The position numbers and the translations under genes are program-made. Source: Paludibacterium purpuratum (GTDB lineage: Bacteria > Pseudomonadota > Gammaproteobacteria > Burkholderiales > Chromobacteriaceae). Taken from it: a DNA stretch of 64,000 nucleotides. Of this stretch, positions 1 through 9,567 are shown one piece after another. Within the stretch, counting starts at the first letter, position 1. Every line of letters starts with the position of its first letter. Under the pieces are notes generated by a model, which saw nothing but the letters and a program-made list of their open reading frames with translations, did not search any database and had not been told where the DNA came from. Location: NCBI RefSeq assembly GCF_004363805.1, contig NZ_SNZP01000001.1, positions 62,001-126,000 of the forward strand, written 5' to 3'.

Positions 1-932
1 GCAATCAGCAAGAAGGCGAAGTGCGGCATGTTGGGGATGATGCCGATCATGCCGATCACGCCGGCGGTGATGTTGAGTACGCGCGGTTGGGTGAACAACT
101 GTCCCAACAGCATTTCGGACAGGTCTTTATCCGTGCCGACGCGCGATACCACGATACCGGCGGCGGTCGAGATGATCAGCGCCGGGATCTGCGCCACCAG
201 GCCGTCGCCGATGGTCAGCAGCGTATAGGTGGTGGCCGCCTCGCCGGCGGCCAGGTCGTGTTGTACCACGCCGACGATCAGACCGCCGACGATGTTGATC
301 AGAATGATCATGATGCCGGCCATGGCATCGCCGCGCACGAACTTGGAGGCACCGTCCATGGCGCCGAAGAAGTTGGCTTCCTCGGCGATGGTGGCACGGC
401 GCTTGCGCGCGTCCTCTTCGCCGATCAGGCCGGCGTTCAGGTCGGCGTCGATGGCCATCTGTTTGCCTGGCATGGCATCCAGAGTGAAGCGGGCGCTGAC
501 TTCGGCGATACGGCCGGCGCCTTTGGTGATCACCACGAAGTTGATGATGGTGATGATCACGAACACCACGATACCGATGGCGACATTGCCGCCGACCAGG
601 AAGCGGGCGAACGACTCGATGACGTGGCCGGCCGCTGCCGGGCCGGTATGGCCGTTGAGTAGAATCACCCGCGCGGAGGCGACGTTAAGCGATAGGCGCA
701 ACAGGGTGGTGATCAGCAATACGGCAGGGAAGGCCGAAAAATCGAGCGGCTTGCGTACATTGATGCCGACGAGCAGAACGATCACCGATACGGCGATATT
801 GAAAGTAAAGAAAATATCGAGCAGCAACGGCGGCAGCGGCAGCACCATCATCGTCAGAATCAGGATGATGAGGATCGGGCCTGCCAGGGCCCCATAATTG
901 AACCGTTTTAGTACATCTAGGAAATTGTCCAT
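1..932 (-). CDS. flhA: FlhA, flagellar type III export gate (5' part, runs off the left edge)
   Basis: The reverse complement from an ATG at 932 encodes about 310 residues beginning MDNFLDVLKRFNYGAL and continuing through several hydrophobic helices and the conserved FlhA/FHIPEP segment (RKRRATIAEEANFFGAMDGA, then KFVRGD). FlhA is the inner-membrane ring that forms the export gate of the flagellar type III secretion system and docks chaperone-substrate complexes in its cytoplasmic C-terminal domain, which lies beyond the window. The start is 6 bp after the flhB stop, so the two genes form an operon. The forward-strand ORFs here (21-897) are antisense shadows. Confidence 0.95.
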   Translation of the reverse strand, partial: MDNFLDVLKRFNYGALAGPILIILILTMMVLPLPPLLLDIFFTFNIAVSVIVLLVGINVRKPLDFSAFPAVLLITTLLRLSLNVASARVILLNGHTGPAAAGHVIESFARFLVGGNVAIGIVVFVIITIINFVVITKGAGRIAEVSARFTLDAMPGKQMAIDADLNAGLIGEEDARKRRATIAEEANFFGAMDGASKFVRGDAMAGIMIILINIVGGLIVGVVQHDLAAGEAATTYTLLTIGDGLVAQIPALIISTAAGIVVSRVGTDKDLSEMLLGQLFTQPRVLNITAGVIGMIGIIPNMPHFAFLLI

Positions 933-938
933 ACCCGA

Positions 939-2105
939 TTATTCGCTCGCGCCAGGCGCCGCATCATGCTGGCGTTTGCTTTGTGGGTCAAGATCCGCGG
1001 GGACCTCGATCTGGTCCGGGTAGACCGGCGCCAGGCCGCCGTTGATTTCGTAAAGCTTCAACTGGTGCACATAGGCCAGTACCTGCGCTGCCGCGGCGTA
1101 AAGCCGACTCGGGATTTCGTCGCCGGGTTCGGTGTTGAAGTACAGCGCGCGGGCAAAGCTCGGCACGCGCATGATGGCGATGCGGTTTTCCTGCGCCAGG
1201 TCGATGATTTTCTCGGCCAGAATCAGCGAGCCCTTGGCCACGACTTGCGGTGCCCGCATGCCTTCCTTGTAGAGCAAGGCGACAGCGTAGTGCGTCGGGT
1301 TGGTGACGATGACGTTGGCGGTCGGCACGGCCTGCATCATGCGACGGCGCGCCGCTTCGCGCTGCATCTGGCGGATTTTGCCCTTCACCTCGGGCGAGCC
1401 TTCCTGTTCCTTGTATTCTCGCTTGACCTCGTCCTTGGTCATGCGCAGTTTCTTGTGGTAGCTCCACAACTGATAGGGTGCGTCGATCGCCACCAGCAGA
1501 ATCATGGCGCCGGCGATGATGAAAAAGTTATGGATCATCATATCGACTAGCTTGGCCAGCCCCGATTCGAGGGGCATTTGTCCGATACCGATGATTTCTT
1601 GTCGCTGTTTCCACAGAACGGTGGTGGCGACGCCGCCGATCAGCAGCGACTTGAGAATCGCCTTGAGCGCCTCGGTGGCCGAATTGAGCGATACCAGCCG
1701 GCCCAAGCCGCTGATCAGGTTGAATTTGCCGAAATTGGGCTCCACCGCCTTGGTGGTGAAATTCCAGCCGCCGATCAGCATGGGGACAAACAGGGCGACG
1801 AAAAATAGCGTGCCAAGAATGGGGGCCATCTGCCACAAGGTGCCGAAGATGGCATCCTTGAAGCGTTCCAGCATATTGTCGGGGGAGAGCAGCGCGGCGT
1901 GGTCGAAGGTCAGCACGCGCCGGGTCAGATCCATGATGTAATGCGACAGCTTGCCGCCTTGCGACATCAGCATGGCCACGCCGGTCATGGTGAGGGCGAA
2001 GGTGGACAGTTCGCGCGAACGCGGAATGTTGCCTTGCGAACGTGCCTCTTCCAACCGTTTACCGGTTGCGGCTTCTGTTCGTTCGAGGTCTGAGTCTTCT
2101 GCCAT
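939..2105 (-). CDS. flhB: FlhB, flagellar export switch protein
   Basis: This 388-residue membrane protein matches FlhB in length and layout: a short acidic N-terminus (MAEDSDLERTE), four hydrophobic segments, then a cytoplasmic domain. The autocleavage motif NPTH is present with Asn at residue 269, the canonical position; known FlhB proteins cut themselves between Asn and Pro to switch export from rod/hook to filament substrates. The C-terminal tail is extended and charged (QSKRQHDAAPGASE). It is cotranscribed with flhA, which starts 6 bp downstream. Confidence 0.96.
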   Translation of the reverse strand: MAEDSDLERTEAATGKRLEEARSQGNIPRSRELSTFALTMTGVAMLMSQGGKLSHYIMDLTRRVLTFDHAALLSPDNMLERFKDAIFGTLWQMAPILGTLFFVALFVPMLIGGWNFTTKAVEPNFGKFNLISGLGRLVSLNSATEALKAILKSLLIGGVATTVLWKQRQEIIGIGQMPLESGLAKLVDMMIHNFFIIAGAMILLVAIDAPYQLWSYHKKLRMTKDEVKREYKEQEGSPEVKGKIRQMQREAARRRMMQAVPTANVIVTNPTHYAVALLYKEGMRAPQVVAKGSLILAEKIIDLAQENRIAIMRVPSFARALYFNTEPGDEIPSRLYAAAAQVLAYVHQLKLYEINGGLAPVYPDQIEVPADLDPQSKRQHDAAPGASE

Positions 2106-2253
2106 CGTCTCGGTTCAAGGCAATCTATGAATTTTCAACCGGATGTTAGCGTATTTAAGGTGTGAGAAGCTACCTGAATAGCCTATGCATGTAGTCTCGC
2201 CGCTAGCGGTTTCGGGTACAATCGAGCGTTATGTCCCTAACCTTCGAGGCACC

Positions 2254-3048
2254 ATGAAACAGTATCTGGATTTGATGCAGCACGTCCTGGCGCATGGCCA
2301 GGACAAGTCAGACCGGACCGGCACCGGTACGCGCTCGGTGTTCGGTTATCAGATGCGCTTCGATCTGGGGCAGGGCTTCCCGCTTGTGACCACCAAGAAG
2401 CTGCATCTGAAATCCATCGTTCACGAGTTGTTGTGGTTTCTGTCCGGCGATACCAATATCCGCTATTTGAAGGAAAACGGCGTGTCGATCTGGGACGAGT
2501 GGGCCGACGAGCATGGCGATCTGGGGCCGGTGTACGGTTACCAGTGGCGCAGTTGGCCGACGCCGGACGGCGGCAAGATCGATCAGATCGCCAAGGTGGT
2601 CGAGATGATCCGCAAAAGCCCGGACTCCCGTCGGTTGATCGTTTCGGCCTGGAACCCCGCGCTGGTGGATGAGATGGCGCTGCCGCCTTGTCATTCGCTG
2701 TTCCAGTTCTATGTGGCCGACGGCAAGTTGTCCTGCCAGTTGTATCAGCGCTCGGCGGACATCTTCCTTGGCGTGCCGTTCAATATCGCCAGCTACGCGT
2801 TGTTGACCATGATGGTGGCGCAGGTGTGCGATCTGCAGCCGGGCGATTTCGTGCACACCTTGGGCGACGCGCACTTGTACAGCAATCATTTCGAGCAGGC
2901 GCGCGAGCAGTTGTCGCGCGCGCCTCGGCCGTTGCCGAGCATGCGTCTGAATCCGGCGGTGCGCGATTTGTTCGCCTTCCGCTTCGAGGATTTCGCGCTA
3001 GAGGGCTACGAGCCGCATCCGCATATCAAAGCGCCGGTGGCGATATGA
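2254..3048 (+). CDS. thyA: Thymidylate synthase
   Basis: ThyA methylates dUMP to dTMP using methylenetetrahydrofolate and releases dihydrofolate. Starting at ATG 2254 the product is 264 residues, the exact E. coli length; an in-frame ATG at 2185 would add 23 unconserved residues. The catalytic cysteine is in the motif [12 protein letters not shown] and falls at residue 146, as in E. coli. The [15 protein letters not shown] and [12 protein letters not shown] folate/nucleotide-binding blocks are intact. Its stop overlaps the folA start (ATGA at 3045-3048), so the enzyme making dihydrofolate is translationally coupled to the one recycling it. Confidence 0.97.
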   Translation: MKQYLDLMQHVLAHGQDKSDRTGTGTRSVFGYQMRFDLGQGFPLVTTKKLHLKSIVHELLWFLSGDTNIRYLKENGVSIWDEWADEHGDLGPVYGYQWRSWPTPDGGKIDQIAKVVEMIRKSPDSRRLIVSAWNPALVDEMALPPCHSLFQFYVADGKLSCQLYQRSADIFLGVPFNIASYALLTMMVAQVCDLQPGDFVHTLGDAHLYSNHFEQAREQLSRAPRPLPSMRLNPAVRDLFAFRFEDFALEGYEPHPHIKAPVAI

Positions 3049-3539
3049 CGCGGCCGCTATTGACGTTGGTGGCGGCGATGGCCGCCGACCGGGTGATCGG
3101 CATCGATAACCGGCTACCTTGGCATCTGCCGGAGGATCTGAAGCATTTCAAGGCGCTGACGCTGGGCAAGCCGGTGATCATGGGGCGCAAGACGTTCGAG
3201 TCGATCGGCCGTCCGCTGCCGGGGCGGCGCAACATCGTGGTGACCCGGCAGCCGGATTGGCGTGCCGAGGGCGTGGAGACTGCGCACGGGGTGGAAGAGG
3301 CGCTCGATCTGGCGGGCGATGTGGCCGAAGTCTGCTTGATCGGCGGCGCCGAACTCTACGCGCAAGCCTTGTCGCAGGCCGATCGTCTGCTCTTGACCGA
3401 GATCGAGCTGGCGGTGGCGGGCGATGCGCGTTTTCCCGAATTCCGAACGCTTGGCTGGCGTGAAGTAATGCGCGAAGCGCAGGTCAGTGCCGACGGCCTG
3501 CGCTTCGCTTTTGTCGAGTACCGTAAAGACAGCGCTTAA
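3045..3539 (+). CDS. folA: Dihydrofolate reductase
   Basis: The 164-residue product reduces dihydrofolate to tetrahydrofolate with NADPH. Typical DHFR blocks are visible: [28 protein letters not shown] at the N-terminus (active-site acidic residue in LPEDLKHF), [20 protein letters not shown], and the NADP-binding IGGAEL. The start ATG at 3045 overlaps the thyA stop by 4 bp. A longer same-frame reading beginning inside thyA is not needed. The 3' end overlaps the convergent GntR gene by 4 bp, so there is no room for an intrinsic terminator between them. Confidence 0.97.
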   Translation: MTRPLLTLVAAMAADRVIGIDNRLPWHLPEDLKHFKALTLGKPVIMGRKTFESIGRPLPGRRNIVVTRQPDWRAEGVETAHGVEEALDLAGDVAEVCLIGGAELYAQALSQADRLLLTEIELAVAGDARFPEFRTLGWREVMREAQVSADGLRFAFVEYRKDSA

Positions 3540-4210
3540 CGCAACGTCCGGCCTTGCAGCGCTTCGGCCGAGGCTTGCGCCAACTCGCTGTAACCCGCAC
3601 CGAAATCGGTCACCATGCGGTGCAGCCGAGCCTCGTCGCGTTCAATGACGACTTTCAGAAGATCTTCCAGGAACCGGTAAGTGCGCGCGATCTGGGTTTG
3701 ACCCGCCCGCAAGATGGCGAACAGGCAACGCTGGGTCAGCGGGAACAGATCGTCCAGGGTGTCGCTCAGGTAGCGGTTGTCGGCATAACGATACAGCGTG
3801 CGCAGGAAATCCATGCCGTGCTGATAGAAGCCTTGCAGATCGCCTTGGCGTTGGCAGTGATCCATCCGCGTCATCAGTTCGAAGAAACCGGCCAGGTCGT
3901 CGTTTTGCCAGTTTTTCGCCAGGTTGCAGACCACGCGGTCGAATAACATCAGCCACAGCTCGAAGAAATCCCTCACATCGTTCGCGGCGATGCTGGCGAC
4001 CACGGCGCCGCGGCGCGGGAAGATTTCCACCAGGTGTCGCCGCTGCAGAATCAGCAGTGCCTCGCGCACAGAACCGCGGCTGACTTCCAGTTCGGCGGCG
4101 ATGCGCAGTTCCTGAATGCGCTCGCTGGGTTTCATTTCTCCCAGGATGATGCGTTGTTCCAGATATTGGGCGATTTGTTCGGTCAGCGAATCGTTGGCCT
4201 TGAATGACAT
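3536..4210 (-). CDS. GntR-family transcriptional regulator, FadR (FCD) subfamily
   Basis: The 224-residue protein has an N-terminal winged helix-turn-helix (about residues 8-70: LTEQIAQYLEQRIILGEMKPSERIQE, then VSRGSVREALLILQRR) followed by an all-helical FCD ligand-binding domain. The start at 4210 is preferred over 4225 because AGGAG lies 7 nt upstream, within the longer reading. FCD regulators usually respond to small organic acids; the ligand cannot be read here. A perfect dyad containing a TNGTNNNACNA site lies about 70 bp upstream (4278-4296), suggesting autoregulation. No neighbouring catabolic operon identifies a target. Confidence 0.9.
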   Translation of the reverse strand: MSFKANDSLTEQIAQYLEQRIILGEMKPSERIQELRIAAELEVSRGSVREALLILQRRHLVEIFPRRGAVVASIAANDVRDFFELWLMLFDRVVCNLAKNWQNDDLAGFFELMTRMDHCQRQGDLQGFYQHGMDFLRTLYRYADNRYLSDTLDDLFPLTQRCLFAILRAGQTQIARTYRFLEDLLKVVIERDEARLHRMVTDFGAGYSELAQASAEALQGRTLR

Positions 4211-4277
4211 GTGCGGCTCCTGCATACGCGGATATTTCCTGATGCGATTTGCTTATGATCTATTAAGTAAAATTATA

Positions 4278-4296
4278 TTGTTCGGTTGTCGAACAA
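4278..4296. promoter_or_regulatory. Candidate GntR/FCD operator
   Basis: Perfect inverted repeat TTGTTCG-N5-CGAACAA. Its right half contains TTGTCGAACAA, which fits the TNGTNNNACNA consensus described for FadR/FCD-type regulators. It lies upstream of the GntR gene that starts at 4210, in an AT-rich stretch suitable for a promoter. Confidence 0.55.
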
Positions 4297-4424
4297 TGGG
4301 CAGTCATTCTACCCGTGTGGCAAGTGATCGGGCGAGCGAAATGACAGGAGAAGTGCGGGGCGGAGGCCGGAATATGATCTGGCGCAAAAGAAGAAGCCGG
4401 GCGGCCGTTGGGTGCGGTCGCGAA

Positions 4425-4454
4425 AATGCCAGTCGGCGTTGACCGACTGGCATT
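4425..4454 (-). terminator. Rho-independent terminator after ubiG
   Basis: Perfect 12-bp stem (AATGCCAGTCGG / CCGACTGGCATT) with a 6-nt loop. On the minus strand it is followed by TTTTCG and lies 30 nt past the ubiG stop codon. Confidence 0.75.
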
Positions 4455-4484
4455 CGGGGGGGGGCTCCAGACGTCTGCCGAGCC

Positions 4485-5183
4485 TTAGCTGCGCCGCGTG
4501 GCGACCAGATAGTTGACGTCGGTGCTGCCGCCGAGCGAATACACTTTGCTGAGCGGGTTGTAGTGCATGCCGGTGAACTCCGCCGGTTCCAGGTCGTGCG
4601 GACGCAGCATGCGCGACAGTTCGGAGGGTTTGATGAAGCGCTGGTACTCGTGTGTGCCGCGCGGCAGCATGCCCAGCAGGTATTCGGCGCCGATGATGGC
4701 CTGCAGATAGGCCTTCGGATTGCGGTTGAGGGTGGAGAAGAACACCCAGCCGCCGGGTTTGACCAATTGGGCGCAACTGGCGACGACACTGGCCGGGTCG
4801 GGGACGTGCTCCAACATTTCCATGCAGGTGACCACGTCATAGTGCGCCGGTTCGTTGGCCGCCAGCTCCTCGACCGGCACGCAGCGGTACTCGACCGCGA
4901 CGCCCGACTCCAGGCTGTGTAGTTGCGCGACCTTGAGCGACTTCTTCGCCAAGTCGATGCCGCATACCTCGGCGCCCGCCACCGCCATGCTCTCGGCCAG
5001 GATGCCGCCGCCGCAACCGACGTCCAGCACCTTCTTGCCGGCAAGCCCAGCGTGACGATCGATAAATGCCAGTCGCAACGGGTTGATTTCGTGCAGCGGC
5101 TTGAATTCGCTTTCGCGATCCCACCACTTGTGCGCGAGCTCGCTGAATTTCGCGAGTTCGCTCTCGTCGACGTTGATATCCAT
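4485..5183 (-). CDS. ubiG: Ubiquinone biosynthesis O-methyltransferase
   Basis: The 232-residue class I SAM methyltransferase performs the O-methylation steps of ubiquinone synthesis. The N-terminus ([18 protein letters not shown] followed by [14 protein letters not shown]) is the UbiG signature, followed by the SAM-binding motif [10 protein letters not shown] near residue 52 and motif [11 protein letters not shown]. It starts 2 bp after the stop of the upstream hydrolase gene, so the two are cotranscribed, and a strong terminator follows. Ubiquinone is the electron acceptor of the succinate dehydrogenase encoded in the same window. Confidence 0.96.
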   Translation of the reverse strand: MDINVDESELAKFSELAHKWWDRESEFKPLHEINPLRLAFIDRHAGLAGKKVLDVGCGGGILAESMAVAGAEVCGIDLAKKSLKVAQLHSLESGVAVEYRCVPVEELAANEPAHYDVVTCMEMLEHVPDPASVVASCAQLVKPGGWVFFSTLNRNPKAYLQAIIGAEYLLGMLPRGTHEYQRFIKPSELSRMLRPHDLEPAEFTGMHYNPLSKVYSLGGSTDVNYLVATRRS

Positions 5184-5185
5184 GC

Positions 5186-6508
5186 TTATTTCGCACTCAC
5201 GATACGGTGGCGCCAGTCTTCGGCCTTGGCCTTCAGGGCGCCTTCATCCAGGGTTTGCAGTTTACGCTCGTTCATCAGCGCCTGACCTTTGACCCAAACA
5301 TGGCTGACCTGTTCGCGGCCGGCGGCATACACGACGTGCGAGATCGGATCGAAGGTCGGGGCGGTTTCCAGCGCCGACATGTCGATGGCGATCACGTCCG
5401 CCTGCTTGCCGGCCTTGAGGCTGCCGGTGCGGTCGTCGATGCCGAGTGCCTTGGCGCCGTTGAGCGTCGCCATGCGCAATGCGGTGGCGGCCGGCACCGC
5501 GGTCGGATCGAGCGTGCCGACTTTGGCCAGCAGGGCGGCCAGACGGGTTTCGGCCAACATGTCCAGTTTATTGTTGGAGGCGGCACCATCGGTGCCGATG
5601 CCGACATTGACGCCGGCGGCCAGCATCTGGGCGACCGGGGCAATGCCCGAGGCCAGCTTCATATTGGACGACGGGTTGTGCGCCACCGAAACGCCGTGGC
5701 TCGCGGCCAGGGCGATTTCCTCCGGCGACAGATGCACCATATGCGCGGCGATCAGGCGCGGCGACAACAGCCCCAGCGCCTTGAGACGGGCCAAAGGCCG
5801 CTGGTGGTGTTCCTTGACGCCATTTTCCACTTCGACGCCGGTTTCGTGGATGTGGCAGTGAATCAACATGTCTTCTTGTTCGGCCAGGGTCACCACCTTG
5901 CGGAAGGTATCGTCGCCGACCGTGTAGGGCGCATGCGGTGCCAGGGTGAAGGTGACCAGATCTTCGCCGAGGAATTCGCGCCGCTCGGCCAGCGCCTTGC
6001 TGATGTAGTCGTCGGCGTTCACGGCATAGTTGGTGGGGAATTCCAGAATCGAACAGCCGACGAAGGTGCGCATGCCGGCGGCTAGCCCCGCGCGCGCCAT
6101 AGCGCCGTGGAAGAAATACATATCGTTGATGGTGGTGGTGCCGCAGCGGATCATTTCCGCCATGGCAAGCATTGCGCCGTCGAAGACGAAGTCGTCGCGC
6201 ACATGCTTGCCTTCGGTCGGCCAGATATGGCCGGTCAGCCAATCCATCAGCGCCAGATCGTCGGCCATGCCGCGCAACAGGCTCATGGCGGAGTGACCGT
6301 GCAGATTGATCAGACCGGGCATCAGTACATGGCTGTCGAGCTTCACATGGCGGACTGCGTCAAGCGTGGCGGCCTGCGCGGCCGGAAGAATGGCTTCGAT
6401 GACGCCATTGCGGATGGCTAGTGCATGGTTCTCCAGCACTTCACCATCGTTCTCGACAGTGATTATCCAGCGTGCTGTCAGCACAAGGTCATAAGTCTTG
6501 CCCGCCAT
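5186..6508 (-). CDS. mtaD: TRZ/ATZ-family amidohydrolase, probable 5'-methylthioadenosine/S-adenosylhomocysteine deaminase
   Basis: From the ATG at 6508 the product is 440 residues, usual for the family; the ORF extension to 6562 is not conserved-looking. Metal-binding motifs of the amidohydrolase superfamily are present: [13 protein letters not shown] (HxH), [18 protein letters not shown] and GTDGAASNN. Characterised relatives deaminate MTA, SAH or adenosine. Coupling to ubiG fits a role in removing SAH made by methyltransferases, but that is inference; chlorohydrolase-like paralogues with other substrates exist, so the symbol is tentative. Confidence 0.82.
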   Translation of the reverse strand: MAGKTYDLVLTARWIITVENDGEVLENHALAIRNGVIEAILPAAQAATLDAVRHVKLDSHVLMPGLINLHGHSAMSLLRGMADDLALMDWLTGHIWPTEGKHVRDDFVFDGAMLAMAEMIRCGTTTINDMYFFHGAMARAGLAAGMRTFVGCSILEFPTNYAVNADDYISKALAERREFLGEDLVTFTLAPHAPYTVGDDTFRKVVTLAEQEDMLIHCHIHETGVEVENGVKEHHQRPLARLKALGLLSPRLIAAHMVHLSPEEIALAASHGVSVAHNPSSNMKLASGIAPVAQMLAAGVNVGIGTDGAASNNKLDMLAETRLAALLAKVGTLDPTAVPAATALRMATLNGAKALGIDDRTGSLKAGKQADVIAIDMSALETAPTFDPISHVVYAAGREQVSHVWVKGQALMNERKLQTLDEGALKAKAEDWRHRIVSAK

Positions 6509-6746
6509 GGTATCGATCCCGAATGGAAAAATGAATCGATTGTAGGCATTCGACCCAGGCAAGGCAATCTAATGTCTTGTCATTAAGTAAGTAAATTCCT
6601 AAGTTTGAGAAATTTCCCGAATCATAATAAAAAGACATAACATCTGAGTGAGGTAAATAATGATGTACGTGTATACTTCACGCAAAGATGATCGACATAA
6701 TTTCCCATCCAGGTTTTTCTTGATGATTTGGACGGACTGAGATCGC

Positions 6747-9551
6747 ATGACAACGTCGAACGCTAAAGCCGGTTTTGCTGCCGTACTTTCGTTGCGCACT
6801 GTATTTCTGATTGCGGTCCTGTTGGGTGTGCTGATTCCCGCCATGCTGAGCGGCGCATTGACGCTGAATCTGCAACGCGAAGCGGCCACCACGGATCTCT
6901 CCACCGATCAGCGGCGCGTACTGGACATCCTTGCGCTTGGCATGCAGGAGCCCTTGTGGAACCTCAGCCGGCAATCGGGCGCACCGCTTATCGAATCGGT
7001 GATGGACGACCCGCGCGTGGTGTCGATCCGCGTCACCGATACCCAATCGAACACCGTCTTCCTCTCGGCGTTGCGCAGCGAGCGACGCATCGGTTCGGTC
7101 TCCGTGCTGCAAAAGCCGGTGATCTACCGCGGCGAGGAAATCGGTCAGGTCACCATCGAATTCGATACCGAGCATCTGGCCAATCAGCTCAAGAGCGATC
7201 TACAGCGCATGCTGGGGACGTTGCTGGCGCAGATCGTGTTCTCGATGCTGTTGATCATGGCGATCCTGCACTCGCGCTTCCTGCGCCCCATCCGCGAACT
7301 GACGCACCAAGCCACCCAACTGGCCGAGCTCAAGCTGGACAGCCACTTCCTCTGGGAGCGTAGCGATGAGATCGGCCGTCTGGGGCGCCACCTCGAATGG
7401 ACCCGCTCCGAACTCAAACGCCTGTTCGACGAATTGCGCGCCAAGACCATCGCCCTGGAAGCGGACATCGCCCGCCGGCGCGAGATGGAAGAAGCGCTGC
7501 GCCGCTCGGAAAACAAATACCGCGAACTGTTTTGGTCCAATCTGGACGGCATCGTCATCAGTTCGCTCGACGGCCAGGTGATCGATGCCAATCCGGCCTT
7601 CCTCAATCTGATGTGCTACAACCTGGATCAGCTCAAGCTGCAAAACTTCTGGTCGTTGGTGGCGCAAGAGAGCGAGGCGCTGGAGCATTTCAACCTGGAC
7701 AACAAGGTGTTGCGCTTCGGTTACTGCGACGAGTTCGAGGCCACCTACCTGAACCGTTTCGGCAATGCGGTGCCGGTCAGTGTCAAGACGGTGGCGATGC
7801 GCGATTCGATGGGGCGCATCAACGCGGTATGGCGCATGGTGCGCGACATCTCGGAACGCCGCAGTGCCGAGGAGCGTATGCAACTGGCGGCCAAGGTGTT
7901 CGAAAACACCACCGAAGGCATCATGATCACCGACACCGACCTGCGCATCCGCATCGTCAACCGCGCCTTCAGCGATATCACCGGCTATAGCCAGCAGGAG
8001 GTGCTGGGCCAAAAACCGAGCATCCTATCCTCCGGGCGCCACGACGCGGCCTTCTATGCCCAGATGTGGCAGCAACTGGGCAGTCAGGGCTTCTGGCAGG
8101 GCGAAGTCTGGAACCGGCGCAAGAACGGCGAGATTTATCCCGAGTGGCTGGCGATCAATGTGGTCAAGAGTCCGCTGGGCGAATTGACACACTATGTGGC
8201 GATTTTCAGCGACCAGACAGAGCGTCGCGCCGCCGACGAGCGCATCCAATTCCTGGCGCATTTCGATGTCCTGACCAATCTGCCCAACCGCGCGCTGATG
8301 CAGGATCGTACCGAGCTTGCCATTGCCGCAGCCTCCCGCGACAACCTCCATCTAGCCTTGTTGTTGCTGGATCTCGATCGCTTCAAGACCATCAACGAGT
8401 CGTTGGGGCACTCGGCGGGCGACACGCTGCTGCAGGTGGCCGCCGACCGTATCAAGTCGGTGCTGGCGCCAGGGCAGATGGTGGCGCGCCAAGGCGGCGA
8501 CGAGTTCATCATCATGCTGCCGGCGATCGGCGACCCGAGCGAGGCCGCGATGGTTGCCGAACGCATCATCCATGCCTTCGCCCCGTCGGTCGATCTGCAT
8601 AACCATTCGATCAGCATCACGCCGTCGATCGGCATCAGCATCTATCCGGAGGATGGACGCGATTTCGATATGCTGGTGCGCAATGCCGACGCGGCGATGT
8701 ATCACGCCAAGTCGTTCGGTCGCAATAGCTTCAAGTTTTATACCGCCGACCTCAACGCCCGCGCGCACGAAATTCTGGCGATCGAGAGTCAGTTGCGTTT
8801 TGCGTTGGATCGCAACGAATTTCTGCTGCACTACCAGCCACAAGTCGATATGCGTACCGGGCGCATCGTCGGCGCCGAGGCGTTGATTCGCTGGAATCAT
8901 GCCGCACTCGGCCTGCTCGGACCGAATCGTTTCATCGATGTTGCCGAGGAACGCGGGTTCATCGTGCAATTGGGTAACTGGGTGATTCGCGAAGCCTGCC
9001 GTCAATTGGCTGCCTGGAATGCCGCCGGATTGCCGGAAATTTCGCTGGCGATCAATCTGTCGGCGCTACAGTTCCGCCAGGCCGACCTGGTGGCGACCCT
9101 GGAGCGGGCGGTGTCCGCCAACGGCCTGCCGGGCCGGGCGCTGGACATCGAAGTGACCGAGAGCGTGGTGATGGAAGATGTCGAGGCGACCGTGCAGACG
9201 ATCGGCGCCATCAAACGCATGGGCATGCAACTCTCTATCGACGATTTCGGTACCGGTTATTCCAGCCTGTCTTACCTCAAGCGTTTCAAGGCCGACAAGT
9301 TGAAGATCGACCGCTCCTTTGTGCAGGATATCCCGGGCGACAGCGACGACAGTGAAATCGCCAAGGCGGTGATCAACATCGCGCAGACACTGAATATGAA
9401 AGTGGTGGCCGAAGGGGTGGAAACCATCGAACAGTGGCAGTTCCTGCTGGCAGAAGGGTGCGACTTGGTGCAGGGCTACCTGCTGGCCAAGCCGATGCCG
9501 GCGGCCGAGTTCGCCCAGTTGCTGAGCCAGGGGGTGCTGCTGCCGGCGTAG
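6747..9551 (+). CDS. Membrane PAS-PAS-GGDEF-EAL cyclic-di-GMP signalling protein
   Basis: This 934-residue protein has a TM segment (about 16-41), a periplasmic sensor region, a second TM (about 155-178), a HAMP-like linker, two PAS domains (about 255-365 and 380-500), a GGDEF domain and an EAL domain. The cyclase motif is intact (GGDEF at 583-587). The EAL domain keeps EAL-type Glu711 (AEALIRW), the NLSALQF block, DDFGTGYSSL and AEGVET, so phosphodiesterase activity is plausible. The net direction (c-di-GMP synthesis or breakdown) cannot be read from sequence. It converges on the minus-strand cyclase gene 17 bp downstream. Confidence 0.93.
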   Translation: MTTSNAKAGFAAVLSLRTVFLIAVLLGVLIPAMLSGALTLNLQREAATTDLSTDQRRVLDILALGMQEPLWNLSRQSGAPLIESVMDDPRVVSIRVTDTQSNTVFLSALRSERRIGSVSVLQKPVIYRGEEIGQVTIEFDTEHLANQLKSDLQRMLGTLLAQIVFSMLLIMAILHSRFLRPIRELTHQATQLAELKLDSHFLWERSDEIGRLGRHLEWTRSELKRLFDELRAKTIALEADIARRREMEEALRRSENKYRELFWSNLDGIVISSLDGQVIDANPAFLNLMCYNLDQLKLQNFWSLVAQESEALEHFNLDNKVLRFGYCDEFEATYLNRFGNAVPVSVKTVAMRDSMGRINAVWRMVRDISERRSAEERMQLAAKVFENTTEGIMITDTDLRIRIVNRAFSDITGYSQQEVLGQKPSILSSGRHDAAFYAQMWQQLGSQGFWQGEVWNRRKNGEIYPEWLAINVVKSPLGELTHYVAIFSDQTERRAADERIQFLAHFDVLTNLPNRALMQDRTELAIAAASRDNLHLALLLLDLDRFKTINESLGHSAGDTLLQVAADRIKSVLAPGQMVARQGGDEFIIMLPAIGDPSEAAMVAERIIHAFAPSVDLHNHSISITPSIGISIYPEDGRDFDMLVRNADAAMYHAKSFGRNSFKFYTADLNARAHEILAIESQLRFALDRNEFLLHYQPQVDMRTGRIVGAEALIRWNHAALGLLGPNRFIDVAEERGFIVQLGNWVIREACRQLAAWNAAGLPEISLAINLSALQFRQADLVATLERAVSANGLPGRALDIEVTESVVMEDVEATVQTIGAIKRMGMQLSIDDFGTGYSSLSYLKRFKADKLKIDRSFVQDIPGDSDDSEIAKAVINIAQTLNMKVVAEGVETIEQWQFLLAEGCDLVQGYLLAKPMPAAEFAQLLSQGVLLPA

Positions 9552-9567
9552 AGGCCTTGGGCGCTCG

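Noticed and set aside
21-897. Two long plus-strand ORFs (21-662 and 229-897)
   Set aside because: They are antisense to flhA; composition is shadow-like (His/Asp/Gly runs, Met-Ile runs) and the minus-strand reading is clearly FlhA.
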